A DNA stretch of 5,145 nt from JAVBNU01 sp964617065 (GTDB lineage Bacteria; Cyanobacteriota; Vampirovibrionia; Gastranaerophilales; Gastranaerophilaceae), in the NCBI GenBank assembly GCA_964617065.1, contig CAZTVM010000115.1:1-5145 (forward strand). The letters are read 5' to 3'. A program made the translations under genes and the position numbers. The notes under the pieces are model-generated. The model was not told where the DNA came from. It saw only the letters and a list, made by a program, of their open reading frames with translations, and did no database searches. This document shows, piece after piece, positions 1-4,670 of the stretch. Each line of letters opens with the position of its first letter. Position 1 is the stretch's first letter.

Positions 1-1295
1 GCAACGACTTCTGCTGATGTCACACATTGAGCAACGTAATTAGCTATGCCGCCTTGCAAAGTAAAATAGCGAGTGTTATATTTTTTGAATTTTTCTTCTG
101 TTTCTGTTGAGCGTTCGCCTTTACCTATTGTGGCTAGTATATTGTTTTTTAATAATTTTTCAGTAAATTTGTCCATTCGTTTTGATGTAGTAGGGCCTAC
201 CGGTCCAATTATTTCATTTGGTTTGTTTGGACAAGGACCTGCATAAAAAATAATTTTATTTTTTAAATTTATCGGCAATGTTTTTTTTTCGTCTATTAAT
301 TTTACAATTCTTTGATGTGCGGCGTCCCTTGCTGTATAAATTTCACCTGACAAGAGAATTTGCATTCCTTTTTTCAGCATTTTTATTTTTTCGACTTCAT
401 CAGAATTAATTTTTATGCTGCTGTTTTCTGCTATTTTAACAAACTCAGGTGTATAATCGGTTGATGAATAAATTATTTTGTTTTCAAGTATTTTACAACC
501 AGCATGCCTGAGGCAGTGGCAATTAAATGTAATGGCTAGAGGTAGTGATGCTATATGAGTAGAGTTAGTTAAAATTTTTATATCTGAAATTACGTCATTG
601 ATATTTTTTAAATGAATATTTTTATTAATATGTGATTTCATTCGTTGTGCTAATTGATATTCAGCAGGTGACATTTCAGTGAAAAAAGCTTTTTTAGAGA
701 GCAACATTGCTTTTTCAGCAGTTCCACCTATGCCGATACCTAAAAATAGCGGGGGGCAAGAGTTTGTACCTGAAAGTTTTACTGCGTCACTAACTGTTTT
801 TATAATTTCGTCTTCTGTAGTTGTAGGAGTGAGCATGTAAAGTTTGCTCATATTTTCTGCGCCGCCTCCTTTAACCATCAAATTTATTTCAAGATAGTCA
901 GTGTCAGTAATTTCTGTGTGAATAATAACAGGAGTGTTGTCAGTGGTGTTTTTTCTGTCAAATAAAGCATTTTTAACCACGGATTTGCGATAGAAATTAT
1001 TTTTATAACATTTTGCAACTGTTTCGTTGATTGCAGTTTCTATAAATTCTCCGTCAAGAAAAACATTTTGTCCGATTTTCAAAAAAACAATAACTTGACC
1101 TGTATCTTGACAAAGTGGTCTATTATTTTTTGCGGCTAATTCAGCGTTTTTCAATATTTTTTCTAGGTCGGAAGTCTTATTTTTCATATAGCTACATAGA
1201 AAATTATCGTAAGCGGATTTAGGCATAAAAACATTAGACTTTAGCAAAAGTCTGTAAACACATTCTTTTATCAAACCGATGTCAATTTTTTTCAT
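1..1295 (-). CDS. fumA: Class I fumarate hydratase, alpha and beta domains fused (3' end truncated by window)
   Basis: Iron-sulfur hydro-lyase that interconverts fumarate and L-malate in the cytoplasm. I translated 431 codons from ATG at 1295 leftwards without a stop; the C-terminus lies outside the window. Residues 1 to about 285 are the alpha (Fe-S) domain, with C62 in P-L-C-Q-D-T-G, C180 in N-S-C-P-P followed by L-G-I-G-I-G-G-T, and a third cluster ligand in N-C-H-C-L-R (C259 or C261). The C62 to C180 spacing of 118 is close to that in known members. Residues from about 300 are the beta domain, with G-E-I-Y-T-A-R-D-A-A-H (317-327), G-P-V-G-P-T-T-S-K-R-M (364-374) and I-G-K-G-E-R-S (390-396), the family's substrate-binding signatures. 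By analogy with structurally known class I fumarases, R323, T369, R373 and K392 should contact substrate. One fused chain, as in FumA, rather than separate subunits. The start gives the expected N-terminal helices, but no clear Shine-Dalgarno precedes it. It lies 43 nt downstream of the orphan gene and probably shares its transcript. L-tartrate dehydratase is a less likely alternative. Confidence 0.93.
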   Translation of the reverse strand, partial: MKKIDIGLIKECVYRLLLKSNVFMPKSAYDNFLCSYMKNKTSDLEKILKNAELAAKNNRPLCQDTGQVIVFLKIGQNVFLDGEFIETAINETVAKCYKNNFYRKSVVKNALFDRKNTTDNTPVIIHTEITDTDYLEINLMVKGGGAENMSKLYMLTPTTTEDEIIKTVSDAVKLSGTNSCPPLFLGIGIGGTAEKAMLLSKKAFFTEMSPAEYQLAQRMKSHINKNIHLKNINDVISDIKILTNSTHIASLPLAITFNCHCLRHAGCKILENKIIYSSTDYTPEFVKIAENSSIKINSDEVEKIKMLKKGMQILLSGEIYTARDAAHQRIVKLIDEKKTLPINLKNKIIFYAGPCPNKPNEIIGPVGPTTSKRMDKFTEKLLKNNILATIGKGERSTETEEKFKKYNTRYFTLQGGIANYVAQCVTSAEVV

Positions 1296-1338
1296 AAAGT
1301 TATTTTAACACTAACAAAGAGTTGTTGTAATTAGTTAT

Positions 1339-1746
1339 TTATCTTGAAACAGTTGCAGCGAATTCACCAAAAATTGTGTTTAGAGTTCGACCTAAAGCGG
1401 CTAATACATTTTCAGATGATTCTGAAGGATTAAGATAGAAGCCTGAGTCACCTTGATGCTGGCGTCCTTTAACTTTGGTTTTTAGCGTTATAGCGACATT
1501 TTCAGCTTGTCTACCCAATGAAGTTTCTACTGTTTTACCTGTTTTGGGCGTAATAATAACAAGTCCGTCCCCGAGGCTTGGGTGAGCTAATTGTCGTTCA
1601 AAAATATCTAAAGCCTTTGTCAAATTAGTGTTTCCACTTATCATTTTAATCACATCAGGCTGGACAGCCACTTTCATTCCGAAATTTACGTTACGATTTT
1701 TTTCAAAATTCACACGAGAAACAGAACCAACAGACGCCATAGACAT
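1339..1746 (-). CDS. Small protein of unknown function with N-terminal NFGMK motif
   Basis: I do not recognise a functional family. The product is 135 residues from ATG 1746, or 133 from ATG 1740. The N-terminus is polar and Asn/Arg-rich with V-N-F-E (12-15) and V-N-F-G-M-K (20-25). A probably folded part follows: a helix around 30-55, a strand-like stretch L-V-I-I-T-P (62-67), another around 83-92 (N-V-A-I-T-L-K-T-K-V), then a polar loop with Gly/Gln/Asp/Ser, and a C-terminal helix around 112-130 (N-V-L-A-A-L-G-R-T-L). There is no signal peptide or membrane segment, so it should be cytoplasmic. Two facts support it as a real gene: a near-consensus promoter ends about 30 nt upstream, and a strong Shine-Dalgarno lies directly before the start. 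It heads a probable transcript with the fumarase gene. The F-G motif near the N-terminus resembles one I recall from many Gastranaerophilales proteins; that link is from memory and unverified. Confidence 0.8.
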   Translation of the reverse strand: MSMASVGSVSRVNFEKNRNVNFGMKVAVQPDVIKMISGNTNLTKALDIFERQLAHPSLGDGLVIITPKTGKTVETSLGRQAENVAITLKTKVKGRQHQGDSGFYLNPSESSENVLAALGRTLNTIFGEFAATVSR

Positions 1747-1757
1747 CTCCTATCCTT
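1747..1757 (-). promoter_or_regulatory. Double Shine-Dalgarno of the orphan gene; start ambiguous
   Basis: Read leftwards the sequence is AAGGATAGGAG followed by ATG TCT ATG. AAGGA (1757-1753) sits 6 nt before the ATG at 1746. AGGAG (1751-1747) abuts that ATG but sits 6 nt before the second ATG at 1740. Either start has a well-placed site, and the second removes only Met-Ser. AGGAG is the better anti-Shine-Dalgarno match, which slightly favours 1740. Confidence 0.7.
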
Positions 1758-1776
1758 ATATAAACACAACACTAGG

Positions 1777-1805
1777 ATTATACATGATTGTATTTAATTT
1801 GGCAA
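1777..1805 (-). promoter_or_regulatory. Near-consensus sigma-70-type promoter for the orphan gene and fumarase
   Basis: On the minus strand a -35 box TTGCCA (1805-1800) is separated by exactly 17 nt from a perfect -10 box TATAAT (1782-1777). Transcription should begin near 1770, giving a leader of about 24-30 nt with the Shine-Dalgarno at its end. Eleven of twelve consensus bases with ideal spacing suggest a strong, housekeeping-type promoter. No clear terminator lies between the two leftward genes, so it probably drives fumarase too. Confidence 0.8.
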
Positions 1806-1830
1806 CCCCTTGATTTGATAATATATGAGT

Positions 1831-1855
1831 AAAAAATAAACCCGACATCGTCGGG
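1831..1855 (-). terminator. Leftward rho-independent terminator with no gene feeding it
   Basis: Read leftwards this is a GC-rich stem of six pairs, CCCGAC/GTCGGG, closing a 3-nt loop (five pairs with a 5-nt loop also fits), at 1855-1841. It is followed at once by TTTATTTTTT (1840-1831). That is the classic intrinsic terminator layout for the minus strand. On the plus strand the A-rich side comes first and no T tract follows, so it is directional. It stands 25 nt upstream of the -35 box of the orphan gene and downstream of no known leftward gene. It may end a small RNA or stop antisense transcripts before they reach the promoter. Confidence 0.75.
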
Positions 1856-1886
1856 TAAATAGCTGGATTGTGTTTGGATAAGAGTT

Positions 1887-1903
1887 GAATAAGAATTTTA
1901 TTC
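1887..1903. repeat. Short inverted repeat GAATAA-5-TTATTC
   Basis: Arms of 6 bp (1887-1892 and 1898-1903) around a 5-nt loop. It is AT-rich and too weak to act as a terminator on its own. If the leftward small RNA exists, this would be its second hairpin. Confidence 0.4.
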
Positions 1904-1905
1904 AT

Positions 1906-1947
1906 CTATTTATTATTTATAATCGGATTTGAATAAAAAATAAATAG
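1906..1947. repeat. Long AT-rich imperfect inverted repeat
   Basis: Arms 1906-1920 and 1933-1947 pair over 15 positions with one mismatch (1915 against 1938), around a 12-nt loop at 1921-1932. The arms are nearly all A and T, so chance is not excluded. It would form the first stem of the candidate leftward RNA, or mark a bent, easily melted segment about 70 bp upstream of the fliF -35 box. Confidence 0.5.
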
Positions 1948-1958
1948 CCTAGTTGGGT

Positions 1959-1975
1959 ATGATTTTAGTAATCAT
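1959..1975. promoter_or_regulatory. Dyad ATGATT-5-AATCAT, possible operator
   Basis: A perfect 6-bp inverted repeat with a 5-nt spacer, the size and symmetry expected of a dimeric regulator site. It lies about 40 bp upstream of the fliF -35 box and overlaps the -10 of the possible leftward promoter. No regulator is identifiable from the window. Confidence 0.25.
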
Positions 1976-1990
1976 CTGTTTGAATGTAGA
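1962..1990 (-). promoter_or_regulatory. Possible weak leftward promoter for the candidate RNA
   Basis: TCTACA (1990-1985) and TAAAAT (1967-1962) are 17 nt apart on the minus strand. The orphan terminator downstream is the only independent support. The -10 box overlaps the ATGATT dyad at 1959-1975. Confidence 0.25.
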
Positions 1991-1991
1991 A

Positions 1992-2013
1992 AAAGTTTTA
2001 CGTAAAGTTTACA
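1992..2013. promoter_or_regulatory. Tandem AAAGTTT repeat with central palindrome just upstream of the fliF promoter
   Basis: AAAGTTT occurs at 1992-1998 and again at 2004-2010, a 12-nt period, and each copy is followed within one base by AC. Between and over them lies the perfect palindrome TTTACGTAAA (1997-2006). The block ends 2 nt before the fliF -35 box, where an activator or repressor would act. It is a candidate site only. Confidence 0.3.
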
Positions 2014-2015
2014 AT

Positions 2016-2044
2016 TTGAAAACTGGAGTGGAGCAAGTTATACT
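2016..2044 (+). promoter_or_regulatory. Sigma-70-type promoter of the fliF operon
   Basis: TTGAAA (2016-2021), a 17-nt spacer and TATACT (2039-2044) each match consensus at five of six positions. Transcription should begin near 2051, leaving a leader of about 31 nt. I saw no sigma-28 (TAAA with GCCGATAA) or sigma-54 (GG-N10-GC) element nearby, so this early flagellar operon appears to use the housekeeping factor. Confidence 0.7.
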
Positions 2045-2070
2045 AAAGTAAAGTACATGTTCAAATATAT

Positions 2071-2076
2071 GAGAGG
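2071..2076 (+). promoter_or_regulatory. Shine-Dalgarno that fixes the TTG start of fliF
   Basis: GAGAGG lies 5 nt before TTG at 2082. No ATG in the fliF frame has a comparable site upstream of the first membrane segment; the next Met is residue 13. The TTG start is therefore preferred. Confidence 0.75.
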
Positions 2077-2081
2077 CAGTT

Positions 2082-3644
2082 TTGGAAAATAATTACTTAA
2101 AGCTTTTTTTAGCTGATATGCAGAAGTTGTGGGCTAATTTGTCATTGCTGCAGAAATTTGCTTTGGTGATATTGTCAGTTGTTACTATTGCAGCAGCTTC
2201 TTATTTTTTAGTCAAATCAACAGAGCCGAATTGGACTGTGCTTTATTCTGATTTAATGCCTCAAGATACCGTCGCAATTACTGAAGGTTTAAGAAAAGAT
2301 GGTTATCAATTCAAGGTCAGTGCAGATAAAACTACTGTTTTAGTACCTGCCCATTTGCAAGATGAATTGAGGCTTTATATTGCTGAAAATAATTTAATAA
2401 AAGACAGCTCGCCGGGGTTTGAGTTGTTGGACGAATTACAATTAGGAAGTACTGATTTTAAAAATAAACTGACAAAGCAAAGGATATTTCAAGGTGAATT
2501 AACAAGAACTATCGAAAAAATCTCAGGAGTGAAAAAGGCTCGTGTTCAATTAGCAGAACCTGAACGTTCTATATTTACCGAAAATGATGAAGCGCCGACA
2601 GCGTCGGTCATGCTCATTTTAGAGCCTGGCTATGTTCTAAAATCAAATCAAGTTAAAGCTATTAAAAATCTTGTAGCGTACGCTGTGCCTAGATTGACGC
2701 CTGAAAAAGTTTTTTTAACTGACCAGAGCGGAAACAGCTTAACTGACGAAATTGAAAAAAGTGCTACTGACATTGAGTCTTTTAGGTATAATTTTGAAAA
2801 TCAAACAACAAAAAAAATACAAGCAGTCCTTGATAAAATAACAGGCGTTGGCAATTCCTCAGTTCAAGTTAGTGCAGAAATTGATTTTAACTCAGTCCGT
2901 TCGACCATAGAAAGCTATTTACCTACAGACACCAGCGGACAAGGTGTTTTAACCTCTCAACAAAGTGAAAGCGAAGTTTACCAAAATCCTAATCAAGCAG
3001 GTGGTGGTACTGAGTCAACTGCGTCTGACGGAACTTCAGTGAATAAGAAATTAAATTATGAAAAACAAAAAAATTCGACAAATTACAGTGTATCAAAAGA
3101 AATAAAGCAAGTCGTCTATGCGCCTGGCTCTGTTAAACGAATGACTATCGCAGTTGCTGTTAATAAAATTTTGACTGAACAAGAGCGAGAAGAATTAACG
3201 AATTTGATACTTTCTGCGAGTGGTGCGAATACTGAACGTGGTGATGTTATAAATATTTCGAGTATTGAATTTGCTGCTTCAGATACGAACGCACTTCAAG
3301 ATCAAAAAACAGCTTTGAAAAATATAGAAACTCGTGAAAATATTGAGTTCTGGGCAAACAAAGTTGTATCGCCATTGATTATATTGATATTGGGCATAAC
3401 AGCATTGTTCATTTTACGATCACTGCTGCAAAACCTCACAGCCGGCAAAGAAGATGATTACACTGAAACAGCGGCTTTACCGATAAAAGATGAATTAGAT
3501 GAAATGGTTAATATTGAACCGCTTTTACAACTAGAGGCTAAGCTTGACCCTGAGTTGGAAAAAATGAAAACTGATTTGACAGAGACTATTCTCTCAGACC
3601 CTAGCGAGGCTACTCGATTACTAATGAATTACATTAAGGAATAA
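2082..3644 (+). CDS. fliF: Flagellar MS-ring protein FliF
   Basis: FliF subunits build the MS ring in the inner membrane, the base on which the rotor, rod and export gate assemble. The product has 520 residues, slightly under the usual 530-570, and appears complete. A short cytoplasmic N-terminus leads to membrane helix 1 (about 25-45, F-A-L-V-I-L-S-V-V). The periplasmic ring-building domains follow, with the family signatures L-Y-S-D-L (54-58), G-F-E-L-L-D (112-117), T-D-F (124-126), G-E-L-T-R-T-I (138-144) and A-S-V-M-L (174-178). A later ring domain includes a Gly/Ser/Thr/Asn-rich loop (about 280-320) and then N-Y-E-K, Y-S-V-S-K-E-I and A-P-G-S-V-K-R (325-353). Membrane helix 2 is at about 428-448. 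The acidic cytoplasmic tail ends in the helix that binds the FliG N-domain (about 488-520). The start is TTG. The first gene of its operon, it ends 3 nt before fliG. Confidence 0.97.
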   Translation: MENNYLKLFLADMQKLWANLSLLQKFALVILSVVTIAAASYFLVKSTEPNWTVLYSDLMPQDTVAITEGLRKDGYQFKVSADKTTVLVPAHLQDELRLYIAENNLIKDSSPGFELLDELQLGSTDFKNKLTKQRIFQGELTRTIEKISGVKKARVQLAEPERSIFTENDEAPTASVMLILEPGYVLKSNQVKAIKNLVAYAVPRLTPEKVFLTDQSGNSLTDEIEKSATDIESFRYNFENQTTKKIQAVLDKITGVGNSSVQVSAEIDFNSVRSTIESYLPTDTSGQGVLTSQQSESEVYQNPNQAGGGTESTASDGTSVNKKLNYEKQKNSTNYSVSKEIKQVVYAPGSVKRMTIAVAVNKILTEQEREELTNLILSASGANTERGDVINISSIEFAASDTNALQDQKTALKNIETRENIEFWANKVVSPLIILILGITALFILRSLLQNLTAGKEDDYTETAALPIKDELDEMVNIEPLLQLEAKLDPELEKMKTDLTETILSDPSEATRLLMNYIKE

Positions 3645-3647
3645 AAA

Positions 3648-4670
3648 ATGGCAGTAATTTCTTATGAATATATGACTCCACCGCAAAAAGTCGCAGCCCT
3701 GTTGATTGGGCTGGGTCCTACGACTGCTGCAGAAATATTGAAAAATATTCCTAATGATGAAATGCTTGAACAAATTACTATTGAAATTACTGCGCTTAAT
3801 AAGGTTTCGCCTGAGGTTTTGAATAGCATTATAGAAGAATTCCACTCATATTTTATAGCAAGCAATTACATCTCGACAGGTGGTATGCAGTACGCTCAGA
3901 CCCTTTTGAAAAAAGCTTACGGAAATGAAGAAGCCGATGAAATTTTGAATAGATTAATGACAATTATGTCGTCAAATCCTTTTCAATTTTTTAATGAGGC
4001 GGATCCGGCTCAACTAGCGACTTCTTTTCAAGGTGAAAACCCTCAGTTAATTGCGCTTATTCTCGCTTATATTCGTCCTGAACATTCTGCTAAAATTTTA
4101 AATGCGCTTCCTGCTGAAATTCAAGCTGATGTAGCTATAAAATTAGCTGAGATGAATACGATTAACCCTGAAATTCTAAAAGAAGTCGAAAAAATTGTAG
4201 AAACAAAATTTTCATCAGTTGTAACTAAAGATTTCTCTAAAGTCGGTGGTGTTAAGGCTTTGGCTAATATTTTGAACAGGACTGATAGAGCTACTGAAAA
4301 GAATGTCATTGATATGTTAGAATACGAAAACCCTGAAATAGCAGAAGGTGTAAGAGAACTGATGTTTGTCTTTGAAGACATTGTCAAACTTGATGACAAG
4401 TCTATTCAGCGTATTTTACGTGAAGTCGACACTCGTGACATCGCACTTTCTCTCAAAGGCACAAAAGAAGATTTGAAAGAAAAAATATTCAAAAACCTTT
4501 CAGAACGTGCTCAAAGCATACTTTCAGAAGATATGGAATACATGGGGCCTGTCCGAGCTAAAGATGTTCAAACGGTACAAGGTAAAATCGTTGCTATTAT
4601 ACGTCAACTTGAAACTGACGGTGAAATTATTATTGTCAGAAATTTCCAAGAGGATGAGTTAATTGAGTAA
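3648..4670 (+). CDS. fliG: Flagellar motor switch / rotor protein FliG
   Basis: FliG sits on the cytoplasmic face of the MS ring, meets the stator and, with FliM and FliN, sets rotation direction. The product has 340 residues, the normal length. The N-domain (1 to about 100) that binds FliF has P-P-Q-K-V-A-A-L-L-I-G-L-G (11-23) and G-G-M-Q-Y-A (78-83). The middle domain (about 105-200) has E-N-P-Q (130-133) where most homologues have E-H-P-Q, and several helices opening with N-P-E or similar. The hinge M-F-V-F is at 239-242. The C-terminal torque helix keeps the charges known from E. coli: K270, R287, E294, D295 and R303 correspond to K264, R281, D288, D289 and R297, with Asp to Glu at one site. 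The start is ATG with AAGGA (3636-3640) 7 nt upstream, inside the end of fliF. The end overlaps fliH by 8 nt, which suggests translational coupling. Confidence 0.98.
   Translation: MAVISYEYMTPPQKVAALLIGLGPTTAAEILKNIPNDEMLEQITIEITALNKVSPEVLNSIIEEFHSYFIASNYISTGGMQYAQTLLKKAYGNEEADEILNRLMTIMSSNPFQFFNEADPAQLATSFQGENPQLIALILAYIRPEHSAKILNALPAEIQADVAIKLAEMNTINPEILKEVEKIVETKFSSVVTKDFSKVGGVKALANILNRTDRATEKNVIDMLEYENPEIAEGVRELMFVFEDIVKLDDKSIQRILREVDTRDIALSLKGTKEDLKEKIFKNLSERAQSILSEDMEYMGPVRAKDVQTVQGKIVAIIRQLETDGEIIIVRNFQEDELIE
4648..4654 (+). promoter_or_regulatory. Shine-Dalgarno that fixes the TTG start of fliH
   Basis: AAGAGGA inside the last codons of fliG lies 8 nt before TTG at 4663. In that frame a TAA stop at 4660-4662 immediately precedes the TTG, and no in-frame ATG follows within the visible part. 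TTG is thus the only well-supported start. Confidence 0.7.

Larger units (their letters stand above)
1832..1955 (-). ncRNA. Candidate small RNA ending at the orphan terminator
   Basis: This is a hypothesis from signal placement. A plausible leftward promoter, TCTACA (1990-1985), 17 nt, TAAAAT (1967-1962), would start transcription near 1955. The terminator at 1831-1855 would then give an RNA of about 120 nt. That RNA would contain three stem-loops: a long AU-rich one (1947-1906, 15 positions with one mismatch), a short one (1903-1887) and the terminator hairpin. The -10 is five of six to consensus but the -35 only four of six, and AT-rich DNA makes such matches common. Antitermination or simple insulation are alternatives. 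Confidence 0.25.
1747..2081. other. Divergent intergenic region (335 bp)
   Basis: No protein gene is convincing here. The stretch holds, left to right, the promoter of the leftward genes (1777-1805), a leftward intrinsic terminator (1831-1855), a small hairpin (1887-1903), a long AT-rich inverted repeat (1906-1947), a short dyad (1959-1975), a tandem repeat (1992-2013) and the rightward fliF promoter (2016-2044). The two divergent promoters are well separated, by about 210 bp between their -35 boxes, and do not overlap. The terminator inside the gap implies some leftward transcription starting between it and fliF. Confidence 0.7.

Noticed and set aside
1628..1813. 61-codon rightward frame
   Set aside because: It is antisense to the orphan gene and its promoter, has no Shine-Dalgarno, and looks like a by-product of the opposite strand.
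1756..1905. 49-codon leftward reading frame from ATG 1905 to TAA near 1756
   Set aside because: It runs through the terminator hairpin and the promoter of the orphan gene, has no ribosome binding site and no family-like features.
2023..2036. Possible sigma-54 element in CTGGAGTGGAGCAA
   Set aside because: The required GG-N10-GC spacing is not met, and a TTGAAA-N17-TATACT promoter overlaps it.
2057..2092. Tiny upstream reading frame of 11 codons (ATG at 2057, second ATG at 2069) overlapping the fliF start
   Set aside because: No Shine-Dalgarno precedes either ATG, it is only 11 codons long, and GAGAGG is well placed for the fliF TTG instead.
2935..3045. Low-complexity Gly/Ser/Thr/Asn stretch in FliF as an insertion or assembly artefact
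   Set aside because: FliF proteins normally have a variable, polar loop at this place in the third ring-building domain, and the reading frame and flanking signatures are intact.
3621..4399. Leftward open frames at 3621-3845, 3662-3865 and 4121-4399
   Set aside because: They are antisense to fliF/fliG, whose protein signatures are unambiguous; the frames are composition shadows.
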